A stretch of 64,000 nucleotides of DNA from Mariprofundus aestuarium. GTDB lineage: Bacteria > Pseudomonadota > Zetaproteobacteria > Mariprofundales > Mariprofundaceae. Of this stretch, positions 56,817 through 64,000 are shown in pieces (within the stretch, counting starts at the first letter, position 1; each line of letters begins with the position of its first letter). Position numbers and translations under genes: made by a program. The stretch is taken from assembly GCF_002795805.1 (NCBI RefSeq), contig NZ_CP018799.1, forward strand, positions 2,411,001 to 2,475,000. The letters run 5' to 3'. A model generated the notes under the pieces. The model saw only the letters and a program-made list of their open reading frames with translations, was not told the origin of the DNA and did not search any database.

Positions 56817-57876
56817 TTAACTCCTCAATCATGTCTGCTTTCTCTACTTCCTTATCTGCAGCTTCTTTCGCCAGCTTCGCACGAAGCTGTAGCACCTGAT
56901 CATAAATACGGTGAAGAAGTTGCTTAACGCCCTCACCACTTACTGCCGAGATAAAATAGGTCTCAAGCCCCATCGTTGCAATCTCTTCTTCGATGGCTGT
57001 GCGCTCTTCATCGAGCAGTGCATCACACTTATTGAACACCAGCAGTCGTGGCTTCTCAACCAGCGTCTTACCATAACCTTCCAGCTCACCGTTGATCTCC
57101 TCAATCTGCTCGCGAACTGACTTACCATCCTCACAGGCCGCATCCACCATATGCAGCAGCACGGCGGTGCGCTCAATGTGACGCAGAAAGCGATGCCCCA
57201 GCCCTTTGCCCTCATGGGCGCCTTCAATCAACCCCGGAATATCAGCAACGACAAAGCCATCGCCATCGTCCATGAACACCTGACCCAGCATCGGCTTGAT
57301 CGTTGTAAAGGGGTAATCGGCGATTTTAGGGCGGGCGTTAGAGATGCGTGCAAGTAGCGTGGATTTCCCCGCATTGGGAAGCCCTACCAGACCAACGTCG
57401 GCCATCAGCTTCAGCTCGAGGTAGCGAATACCCTGTTCGCCCTCCATGCCTGGCTGACAATAACGTGGCGCACGGTTGGTGCTGGTGGCAAAACGGGCAT
57501 TACCCATGCCGCCTGCGCCACCACGGGCAACAAAGAACTCTTCACCATCCTCTGACAAGTCAGCCAGAATATGGCCATCCTCATCCTTCACGATGGTGCC
57601 AATCGGAACCTCGATGACCACATCGGCACCGTATTTACCATGACAGTCAGAACCCATGCCCGACTGGCCGTTTTTGGCGATCAGTCGCTTGCGAAGATAG
57701 AGCTCCTGAAGGGTGTTTTTCCGCTCAGAGGCGACAAAGATAACATGGCCACCGCGACCACCATCACCCCCATCGGGGCCGCCCCTGGGAACGTATTTTT
57801 CTCGCCGAAATGAGCTGCAACCTTTGCCACCGTTACCGGCGCGCACTTCAACCTTTACTTCATCAATAAAACGCAT
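56797..57876 (-). CDS. obgE: Obg-family GTPase CgtA
   Basis: A 359-residue GTPase involved in 50S maturation and stress response. It has the Gly-rich Obg fold (RAGNGGKGCSSFRREKYVP, GGDGGRGGHV) and a GTPase domain with G1 GLPNAGKSTLL, G2 in PFTT, G3 DIPGLIEGAHEGKG, G4 FNKCD and G5 SAVSGEG. The tail is short and acidic, ending in EELNDSFEK. It follows rpmA, the usual partner, across an intrinsic terminator and a structured leader. Confidence 0.97.
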   Translation of the reverse strand: MRFIDEVKVEVRAGNGGKGCSSFRREKYVPRGGPDGGDGGRGGHVIFVASERKNTLQELYLRKRLIAKNGQSGMGSDCHGKYGADVVIEVPIGTIVKDEDGHILADLSEDGEEFFVARGGAGGMGNARFATSTNRAPRYCQPGMEGEQGIRYLELKLMADVGLVGLPNAGKSTLLARISNARPKIADYPFTTIKPMLGQVFMDDGDGFVVADIPGLIEGAHEGKGLGHRFLRHIERTAVLLHMVDAACEDGKSVREQIEEINGELEGYGKTLVEKPRLLVFNKCDALLDEERTAIEEEIATMGLETYFISAVSGEGVKQLLHRIYDQVLQLRAKLAKEAADKEVEKADMIEELNDSFEK

Positions 57877-57907
57877 GCTGTATTACACCATATTTAACCT
57901 GAACCAC

Positions 57908-57958
57908 AAAGGCATCAGGAGAGAAGTCTCGAAAACGAGAGCATCGCCTGATGCCTTT
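57908..57958 (-). other. stable stem-loop in the obgE leader
   Basis: Perfect 12-bp inverted repeat AAAGGCATCAGG (57908-57919) and CCTGATGCCTTT (57947-57958). Inside it is a second perfect hairpin TCTCG-AAAA-CGAGA (57927-57940). It lies after the rpmA terminator and 32 bases before the obgE start; no T run follows it on the minus strand. Confidence 0.65.
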
Positions 57959-57969
57959 GCAGTAAAATT

Positions 57970-58003
57970 TCCAAAAAAAAAGGGGTGCGACAAGCGCACC
58001 CCT
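57970..58003 (-). terminator. intrinsic terminator after rpmA
   Basis: Perfect 9-bp stem AGGGGTGCG (57981-57989) with CGCACCCCT (57995-58003); on the minus strand a run of T residues follows. Confidence 0.93.
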
Positions 58004-58027
58004 TTAAACATTAAGAGCTAACTACCC

Positions 58028-58276
58028 TTAGGCAGTAATGCGGACAGTTGTGCGTCCAGCACTCTTATAATATTCAACCTTGCCGTCGGTCAGAGCGAAC
58101 AGGGTGTAGTCGCGACCACAACCTACATTATCGCCCGGGCGGATTTTAGTGCCGCGCTGACGCACAATGATGTTGCCAGCAATGACAGCTTCGCCACCGT
58201 ACTTTTTAACGCCAAGGCGCTTGGAATTGGAATCGCGTCCATTGCGACTGGAACCACCTGCTTTCTTATGTGCCAT
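58028..58276 (-). CDS. rpmA: 50S ribosomal protein L27
   Basis: An 82-residue basic protein, [20 protein letters not shown] at the N-terminus, then LGVKKYGGE and [17 protein letters not shown]. The unprocessed N-terminus reaching the peptidyl-transferase centre is of the Gram-negative type. Four bases after rplU. Confidence 0.98.
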   Translation of the reverse strand: MAHKKAGGSSRNGRDSNSKRLGVKKYGGEAVIAGNIIVRQRGTKIRPGDNVGCGRDYTLFALTDGKVEYYKSAGRTTVRITA

Positions 58277-58279
58277 GGT

Positions 58280-58588
58280 TTACTCCTTGATCTTTTCGAT
58301 ACGCACAGAGGTGAAACTCTGGCGATGACCCTGGGTCAAACGATAGTTTTTACGGCGACGTTTCTTGAAGACAACAATCTTCTGACCACGGCCGGACTCA
58401 GTTACTACGCCTGTCACAGTTGCTTTTGCAGCATCAGCGCCAGCCTTGATGGAATCGCCTTCGCCAACCATCAGAACATCGTCAAATTTTACTTTATTAC
58501 CGGTCTCAGCATCCAGTTTCTCAACGCGCAGGACATCACCTTCCTGAACACGGTACTGTTTGCCACCAGTTTTGATTACAGCGTACAT
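58280..58588 (-). CDS. rplU: 50S ribosomal protein L21
   Basis: A 102-residue protein beginning [20 protein letters not shown], with [11 protein letters not shown] and [18 protein letters not shown] conserved. It is in an rpmE-rplU-rpmA unit; L21 and L27 are normally paired, while rpmE in front is less usual. Confidence 0.98.
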   Translation of the reverse strand: MYAVIKTGGKQYRVQEGDVLRVEKLDAETGNKVKFDDVLMVGEGDSIKAGADAAKATVTGVVTESGRGQKIVVFKKRRRKNYRLTQGHRQSFTSVRIEKIKE

Positions 58589-58605
58589 CTAAAACTCCAA
58601 TAGCC

Positions 58606-58818
58606 TTACGCAGCTTTCGCAGGCTTGCCGTATTTCTTATAGAAGCGCTCAACACGACCTTCCGTGTCCATGATCTTCTGCTTACCAGTATAGAACGGGT
58701 GGCAGGAAGAACAGATTTCCACGTGGATATCGCCTTTAGTCGAACGCGTCTCAAATGTGTTTCCGCAAGAACAAGTTACCTTGGATGCGAGATATTCTGG
58801 ATGAATGTCTGCTTTCAC
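58606..58818 (-). CDS. rpmE: 50S ribosomal protein L31, zinc-binding form
   Basis: A 70-residue protein with the zinc Cys set Cys16, Cys18, Cys36, Cys39 ([24 protein letters not shown]). Presence of all four marks the zinc-containing (C+) type, the form made when zinc is plentiful. The start is GTG, with GGAG 7 bases upstream. First gene of the cluster with rplU and rpmA. Confidence 0.96.
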   Translation of the reverse strand: MKADIHPEYLASKVTCSCGNTFETRSTKGDIHVEICSSCHPFYTGKQKIMDTEGRVERFYKKYGKPAKAA

Positions 58819-58932
58819 GTCATTTCTCCGTCAATTTTTAAGGGGCGCGATTTCTAGCGTCCTTCCCCCGGTTAATCAAGTACTAAAACACGGTTTTTCT
58901 CTGATTGATCAAATATATGCCAAACGGATGTC

Positions 58933-59319
58933 CTATATGCCCGTTTCAATCAACTCAATGGCATAGCCGTCCGGATCTTTAATGAAAGCGATCACCGTTG
59001 TGCTGTGCTTCATGGGACCCGGTTCACGTGTCACCGAACCACCAGCGGCGCGAATACTATCACATACCCTGTAGATATCACCCACTCCGATAGCCATATG
59101 GCCAAAACCATTACCCAGATCGTAAGTTTCAGTACCCCAGTTGTGGGTCAGCTCGATTACAGATGTCTCGGTCTCATCGCCATAACCGACAAAGGCGAGT
59201 GTAAACTTTCCTTGAGGGTAATCCTTGCGACGAAGAAGTCGCATGCCCAGCACGCGGGTATAGAAGTCGATCGATCGGTCCAGATCACCGACCCGGATCA
59301 TGGTGTGCAATAGCCGCAT
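58933..59319 (-). CDS. gloA: lactoylglutathione lyase (glyoxalase I)
   Basis: A 128-residue metalloenzyme converting the methylglyoxal-glutathione hemithioacetal to S-lactoylglutathione. Metal ligands His5, Glu56, His74 and Glu122 are all in place ([33 protein letters not shown]). The short form without extra loops is the Ni/Co-type of bacteria. Depends on glutathione from gshA (30 kb). Confidence 0.95.
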   Translation of the reverse strand: MRLLHTMIRVGDLDRSIDFYTRVLGMRLLRRKDYPQGKFTLAFVGYGDETETSVIELTHNWGTETYDLGNGFGHMAIGVGDIYRVCDSIRAAGGSVTREPGPMKHSTTVIAFIKDPDGYAIELIETGI

Positions 59320-59377
59320 GAGGCTCCCTCCTGAACAACAGTACTATATATAGATACAGCGGCCCGAACTTGGGCCT

Positions 59378-60796
59378 TTAAAATGCCATTCCCGATATCC
59401 AGTAGTGGGTTCCGATAGATGCGGCGTACCCCAGGAAAATCGCCCATGTCCATTTCAGGTGGCTAAAGAATGTGTAAATACCGCGCGCCTGCCCCATCAG
59501 TGCAACACCTGCAGCGGAACCGATGGAGAGCAGGGAACCGCCAACGCCGGCCGTCAGCGTCACCAGCAGCCACTGGTTCACATCCATATCCGGCGCCATG
59601 CTCAACACGGCAAACATCACCGGAATATTATCGACGATGGCCGAAAGGAATCCAACCAGAATGTTCGCCCAGCTCGCGCCCAGCTGATCATACATCAGAT
59701 GCGAGGTGAGGTTCAGGTAACCGAGCGCTCCCAGGCCACCCACGCAGAGAATCACGCCATAGAAAAACATCAGCGTATCCCACTCCGAGCGCTGCAGTTG
59801 ATGGAAGATATCGAAGGGCGCACCCTGAGGTGAGCTGTCGAGCTGGGTATTTCCGGAAAACGGCTCTTCGAAGTTGATAGCGGACTTCTTCAACCAGTAA
59901 CCATAGAACTTCAGAACGCCAAGGCCAGTCATCATGCCGAGCATCGATGGCAGGTGAAGCACACTGTGGAAAGAGACAGCAAGTGCAATGGTAGCCAGGA
60001 ACATTGCGATAATAATGTAACCACCCTGCTTCACATAAACATCTTCGCTCACCTTAGGCGGCACTGAATTAGGCAGGAACATCACCATAATCGCAGCGGG
60101 CACGAGCCAGTTCACCAACGAAGGGACAAACAGCACAAAGAACCCCTGAAAAGAAACCATTCCCTTCTGCCACACCATCAGGGTGGTGATATCACCGAAC
60201 GGACTGAATGCGCCTCCGGCATTGGCCGCAATCACGATATTAATGCAGCCGAGCGTAACAAATTTCACATTGTCCTTGGCGACAGCCATCACAACAGCAG
60301 CCATCACAAGGGCAGTGGTCAGGTTGTCAGCGATCGGGGAGATAAAGAAAGCCAGCAGGCCTGTCAGCCAGAAGATTGCCCTCAGCGAGAGCCCCTTTGA
60401 AACCAGAAATGCCCTTAGTGCCGAGAACACATTGCGCTCTTCCATCGTATTTACATAGGTCATGGCAGCAAGCAGGAACAGCAAAAGCTCCGCATACTCA
60501 AGTATATTGTGCTGAACCAGCTTATGGGCACTGGTTGTATCACCATTACCATTAAATGCGATGGCTACCAAAATCCAGATTAATCCCGCAGCAACCATCA
60601 CCGGCTTGGATTTACGCAGGTGCAGGGACTCTTCGCCGATTACCAGCGCATAGGCAAAGACAAAAATAATTAGGGCTGAAATGCCAAGCCAGGTGGTCGT
60701 AAAGTCCACTGGATTTACAATATCTCCCGATGCAAATACCGCACTTGGCAGCAGCAACGCAGCCAGCGTTGATAACAACAATATGATTCGTTTCAT
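59378..60796 (-). CDS. nhaD: NhaD-type Na+/H+ antiporter
   Basis: A 472-residue membrane protein with a cleavable-looking N-terminal signal (MKRIILLLSTLAALLLPSAV) and about 12 further helices. NhaD/ion-transporter motifs: FFISPIADNLTTALVMAAV, AANAGGAFSPFGDITTLMVW, GALGYLN, FLSAIVDNIPVMFAVLSM and VGGSLLSIGSAAGVALMG. It exports Na+ for H+, typical of marine and alkaliphilic bacteria. An imperfect inverted repeat lies 56-78 bases upstream of its start. Confidence 0.93.
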   Translation of the reverse strand: MKRIILLLSTLAALLLPSAVFASGDIVNPVDFTTTWLGISALIIFVFAYALVIGEESLHLRKSKPVMVAAGLIWILVAIAFNGNGDTTSAHKLVQHNILEYAELLLFLLAAMTYVNTMEERNVFSALRAFLVSKGLSLRAIFWLTGLLAFFISPIADNLTTALVMAAVVMAVAKDNVKFVTLGCINIVIAANAGGAFSPFGDITTLMVWQKGMVSFQGFFVLFVPSLVNWLVPAAIMVMFLPNSVPPKVSEDVYVKQGGYIIIAMFLATIALAVSFHSVLHLPSMLGMMTGLGVLKFYGYWLKKSAINFEEPFSGNTQLDSSPQGAPFDIFHQLQRSEWDTLMFFYGVILCVGGLGALGYLNLTSHLMYDQLGASWANILVGFLSAIVDNIPVMFAVLSMAPDMDVNQWLLVTLTAGVGGSLLSIGSAAGVALMGQARGIYTFFSHLKWTWAIFLGYAASIGTHYWISGMAF

Positions 60797-60851
60797 AATT
60801 TAGATTCCTTTGGCAGCATATTAGACAAGAGTGATTACAATTTGAACCTTT

Positions 60852-60874
60852 CTGAGTGACCGCTCCTCACTGAG
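60852..60874. promoter_or_regulatory. inverted repeat upstream of nhaD
   Basis: CTGAGTGA (60852-60859), a 7-base spacer, then TCACTGAG (60867-60874); 7 of 8 positions are symmetric. Located 56-78 bases before the nhaD start. Possible operator. Confidence 0.3.
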
Positions 60875-60912
60875 ATGGCCCTATACAGCGGCAACTAGGG
60901 TGCCAACTACCC

Positions 60913-62082
60913 CTATCCAGCTTTCGGCAACATACCATCCCTGCGTGCAAGCCACTTAACCATAACCATCCAGACCGGGCTGAACAGCAGCGTCATGGCA
61001 ATCACAATCACTGTCAGCTCATGCAACTCGGGTGACAGAATGCCGGCAAAAGCACCTACAGTTGCCAGCAGGAATGAGAACTCACCAATCTGGCTCAAGA
61101 GCCCGCCGGTAATTAGTGCGTGCGCCCAATCTTCTCCCAGCGCCCGCATTACAAAAACATTCACGCCCGAGTTGAAGAGAAACACCAGCATCGTTGCACC
61201 AACAACCAGAAGCAGGTGCGACTGAAGGTAGTCGACATTCACCATCATTCCTACAGAGAGGAAAAAGATCATCACAAAAATCACATAAACCGACTCCAGG
61301 TGCTCATGTACCCATTCGGACTGGTCACTGGATGCCAGCAACATGCCTGCAAGAAATGCACCCAGGCCTGGAGAAAGCCCCAGCCACGAGGTCAGGGTGG
61401 CCGCCCCCAGGCAGAGAAAGAGCCCGAGCAATACACGTTTTTCCAGACTCCCCTTCAGGTACTCCGGGATATGAAAACTTCCGGTCCGCATCAGCAAAAC
61501 CACCAGCCCCAGGACAGCAATTCCGCCAACCACCTGCTTGACCAGTTCTGCCGCATGCAGCTCTGCATCACCCATCAGGCTAAGGACAATCATCATCGGT
61601 ACGATCGCCATATCCTGTACCAGCAAGACACCCACGGCATTCTGGCCGAATGGCTCATCCATCTCACCTGAGTCCTGCAACTCCTTGAGAACCACGGCCG
61701 TACTGGATAATGAAATGACAAAACCGAACAGGATGCCAAGGCTGACCGGCATTGAAAAAACCCATACAAGAGCTACGCAGGCCACTACACTCACCAATAC
61801 CTGCACGGCTGTTCCGATGACAGCGATTCGCCAGCGCTCCATCAACCTCGGGACAGAAACCTCCATGCCTACGAAGAACAGCAGCATCACCACACCGATC
61901 TCACCGACCCGAATCACCACCTGCTGGTCATCGATAACCCCCAGCACCGACGGGCCGAGCATGATGCCGGTGATAATATAGGCCACCACAATCGGCAGCC
62001 CCATTCGCACGGTGAGGTACCCCATCGCCAGTGCAAGCGAGAGGACAATCGTGATATTCATCATCATGGGGTCCAAGTGCAT
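60913..62082 (-). CDS. CPA2-family monovalent cation:proton antiporter
   Basis: A 389-residue protein with about 12 membrane helices, matching the transport domain of Kef/CPA2 antiporters: [72 protein letters not shown] and [15 protein letters not shown]. There is no C-terminal RCK/TrkA-N domain, so it is not glutathione-gated KefB/C. Ion (K+ or Na+) unknown. Adjacent to nhaD in the same direction, about 115 bases apart. Confidence 0.92.
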   Translation of the reverse strand: MHLDPMMMNITIVLSLALAMGYLTVRMGLPIVVAYIITGIMLGPSVLGVIDDQQVVIRVGEIGVVMLLFFVGMEVSVPRLMERWRIAVIGTAVQVLVSVVACVALVWVFSMPVSLGILFGFVISLSSTAVVLKELQDSGEMDEPFGQNAVGVLLVQDMAIVPMMIVLSLMGDAELHAAELVKQVVGGIAVLGLVVLLMRTGSFHIPEYLKGSLEKRVLLGLFLCLGAATLTSWLGLSPGLGAFLAGMLLASSDQSEWVHEHLESVYVIFVMIFFLSVGMMVNVDYLQSHLLLVVGATMLVFLFNSGVNVFVMRALGEDWAHALITGGLLSQIGEFSFLLATVGAFAGILSPELHELTVIVIAMTLLFSPVWMVMVKWLARRDGMLPKAG

Positions 62083-62284
62083 AGCATTATCCTTTATTAA
62101 TCAGCCTATTTTCCAAGCCTGCCCTGCCAGTCTCTGGTTCGCAATACGAGCAGGCCTCATGTTGAAACAGATAACATATCGACTCTCCCTGTGGCAGACT
62201 TCACCTAGTTTACCTTGTCTGTTTTACACTGTTCGGGCATTTTTCGCCGCTTTCATAAACAAGACACCCTCAGGAGAACCAACC

Positions 62285-63166
62285 ATGGAAGCCATGATGC
62301 ATGCCGACATCAAAAACCTGAAACTACTGCACAGCGGCAAGGTCCGCGATATGTATGAGATTGATGACAATCACCTTCTCATCGTCACCACCGATCGCCT
62401 CTCCGCTTTCGACGTTATTTTGCCAACCCCTATTCCGGGCAAAGGCGTGGTACTCAACGCAGTTTCCGATTTCTGGTTTAAAAAGCTCGCCCATATCGTG
62501 CCGAATCATGCTGCAACCATGACGCTGGAAGAGGCGATCCCCGATGCCGAAGAGCGTGAACGCGTCCGCTCCCATGCCATTATCGTGAAGCGCCTGAAGC
62601 CACTGCCTATCGAAGCAATTGTACGCGGTTATCTGATCGGCTCAGGCTGGAAGGAGTACCAGAAACAGGGTTCGGTCTGTGGCATTGACCTGCCGGATGG
62701 ACTGATTCTCGCCGATCAGCTGCCGGAGCCGATTTTCACCCCGTCCACCAAAGCCGCAGTTGGCGATCACGATGAAAACATCGATTTCGAAAGCATGTGC
62801 GCAATTATCGGCACCGATCTGGCGACTCAGGTTCGCGATGTAAGCCTCCAGCTCTACAGGGAAGCTGCCGCCTTCGCACTGGAGAAGGGCATCATTATTG
62901 CCGACACCAAGTTTGAATTCGGCCTTGACCACAATGGCACCCTGGCATTGATTGATGAGGTGCTGACCCCCGACTCCTCACGCTTCTGGCCAGTATCCGA
63001 GTATCAGCCCGGCATTAGCCCGCCGAGCTTCGACAAACAGATTGTACGCGACTGGCTGGAGACACTGGATTGGGATAAGAGCGCACCTGGACCCGAGATT
63101 CCGGATGCGATCAAAAATAAAACTGCTGAAAAATATCTCGAAGCACTCAACACACTTACGACCTGA
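62285..63166 (+). CDS. purC: SAICAR synthetase
   Basis: A 293-residue enzyme of purine synthesis (phosphoribosylaminoimidazole-succinocarboxamide synthase). Motifs: [71 protein letters not shown] and [12 protein letters not shown], then [13 protein letters not shown]. The start at 62285 has AGGAG upstream; longer in-frame extensions run into the divergent antiporter promoter and are rejected. This is the longer SAICAR synthetase form. Confidence 0.96.
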   Translation: MEAMMHADIKNLKLLHSGKVRDMYEIDDNHLLIVTTDRLSAFDVILPTPIPGKGVVLNAVSDFWFKKLAHIVPNHAATMTLEEAIPDAEERERVRSHAIIVKRLKPLPIEAIVRGYLIGSGWKEYQKQGSVCGIDLPDGLILADQLPEPIFTPSTKAAVGDHDENIDFESMCAIIGTDLATQVRDVSLQLYREAAAFALEKGIIIADTKFEFGLDHNGTLALIDEVLTPDSSRFWPVSEYQPGISPPSFDKQIVRDWLETLDWDKSAPGPEIPDAIKNKTAEKYLEALNTLTT

Positions 63167-63261
63167 GTCTCTAAGGTCGTAAACGCCCTTTATTCGGCAT
63201 CATCGTGAGTGCCGCCGTTGCGCAGTCATAGCGGGACAAACTGGTGAGAGGATAGTTTTTT

Positions 63262-64000
63262 ATGTTACTGGCAACTGCAGCCATAGTCATCGGCGTAGCA
63301 CTTTTGATCTGGGGAGCAGACCGATTTGTGGATGGTGCCGCTTCGGTGGCCAAAAACCTGCGTGTGCCACCGATGGTGATCGGCCTGACCATTGTCAGCC
63401 TCGGCACCAGCCTGCCGGAGATGATTGTGGCGGCCATGGCGGCCCTCGATGGCAACCGCGACCTCGGCATCGGTAATGTGCTCGGCTCCAATATCGCCAA
63501 CATCGGACTGGTACTTGGCATTACAGCCCTGATCATGCCGTTGGCTGTTCAATCGATGACCTTAAGGCGCGAAATTCCGGTGCTGCTGCTGGTCACCTTT
63601 CTTGCCTTTGCCCTGTTTGCCGATGGTGAACTGAGCCGGATAGACGGCATTGTCCTATTGATTGGACTGGTGCTCATGCTGGCATGGATTACCCGCATCG
63701 GCATGAAGGATCGTCATGATCCAATGGTCGAAGAATTTACCGAATCGATCCCCGAGCAGATGAGCATGAAGAGCTCCATCCTCTGGTTTATCGTTGGCCT
63801 GATCCTGCTGATTATCAGCTCCCGCATGGTGGTCTGGGGCGCGGTTGAGATCGCCCACTACCTTGGCGTCAGCGACTTAATCATCGGCCTGACTATTGTC
63901 GCGATCGGCACCAGCCTGCCTGAGCTGGTTGCATCGGTTGCAAGCGCCCTTAAAGGCGAAGCCGATATAGCACTCGGCAACGTTATCGGCTCCAACATGT
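63262..64000 (+). CDS. Ca2+/Na+ antiporter of the CaCA family (YrbG-like), 3' end cut by window
   Basis: An open frame of 246 codons from ATG 63262 to the window edge. Two inverted alpha repeats are visible: VPPMVIGLTIVSLGTSLPEM with GNVLGSNIANIG, and IGLTIVAIGTSLPELVASV with GNVIGSNM. These GxSLPE and GSN motifs bind the exchanged ion. Several hydrophobic helices separate them. It follows purC by 95 bases with no clear terminator. Confidence 0.92.
   Translation, partial: MLLATAAIVIGVALLIWGADRFVDGAASVAKNLRVPPMVIGLTIVSLGTSLPEMIVAAMAALDGNRDLGIGNVLGSNIANIGLVLGITALIMPLAVQSMTLRREIPVLLLVTFLAFALFADGELSRIDGIVLLIGLVLMLAWITRIGMKDRHDPMVEEFTESIPEQMSMKSSILWFIVGLILLIISSRMVVWGAVEIAHYLGVSDLIIGLTIVAIGTSLPELVASVASALKGEADIALGNVIGSNM

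Noticed and set aside
58816-58824. ATG-ACG-TGA mini-ORF overlapping the rpmE start
   Set aside because: The GGAG is 2 bases from this ATG, too close for initiation, but 7 bases from the GTG, so the GTG is the real start and the mini-ORF is chance.
62012-62284. N-terminal extension of purC by 91 codons
   Set aside because: It overlaps the start of the divergent antiporter, has no PurC similarity, and a good ribosome site stands before 62285.

Overview
The window is a contiguous, gene-dense stretch of bacterial chromosome: about 66 protein genes, one tRNA, one 6S RNA, a broken bacteriohemerythrin gene and a small integrase-like remnant. It most resembles a marine, neutrophilic iron-oxidising member of the Zetaproteobacteria (Mariprofundus-like). 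The main evidence is a single-haem cytochrome-porin of the Cyc2 type (24.7-25.9 kb). Proteobacterial features support this: 6S RNA between zapA and the formyl-THF cyclo-ligase gene, the secA-argJ-mutT order, and rpsU-dnaG-rpoD with yqeY. A two-gene glycine decarboxylase (gcvPA/gcvPB) and an NhaD-type Na+/H+ antiporter also fit. The taxonomic call is inference; no marker gene was compared with a database.

Layout. 0-8 kb: 3' end of gamma-glutamyltransferase, an AcuC-like deacetylase, a TerB-like protein, a large AsmA-like envelope protein and acetyl-CoA synthetase. 7.7-11 kb (+): cutA, ccdA, a coiled-coil/zapA pair, 6S RNA, formyl-THF cyclo-ligase and YmdB. 11-15.6 kb (-): rpsU, yqeY, dnaG and rpoD. 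15.7-18.1 kb (+): murJ and a PolB-type exonuclease. 18.1-18.4 kb: tRNA-Ala(GGC) with a tyrosine-recombinase remnant just past its 3' end. 18.5-22.3 kb (+): trpE-trpG-trpD-trpC.

22.3-30 kb is the most distinctive part. On the minus strand lie the Cyc2-like gene, a double UUCG-loop terminator and three tandem paralogous BamC/NlpB-like lipoproteins. Divergent from cyc2, across a 396-base region with a perfect 7-3-7 palindrome, are two tandem paralogous TPR-sulfotransferases. This looks like a lineage-specific outer-membrane/extracellular module built by local duplications.

30-46 kb: gshA, a VOC protein, a ROK kinase, folD-gcvT-gcvH-gcvPA-gcvPB (one-carbon/glycine metabolism), an unrecognised small protein, a lipoprotein, a protoporphyrinogen-oxidase-like flavoprotein, an aminotransferase, and secA-argJ-mutT, where mutT appears to start at CTG. 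46.1-46.5 kb holds a bacteriohemerythrin split by a one-base frameshift.

46.6-58.8 kb (-) is one long co-directional run. In transcription order it is rpmE-rplU-rpmA, obgE, proB-proA, nadD, rsfS, rlmH, envC, ctpA, a divergent polysaccharide deacetylase, a DUF502 protein, a DUF484-GGDEF fusion and xerC. 58.9-64 kb: gloA, nhaD, a CPA2 antiporter, purC and the start of a CaCA Ca2+/Na+ exchanger. Most genes are close-packed, and 4-base ATGA/GTGA overlaps mark several translationally coupled pairs.
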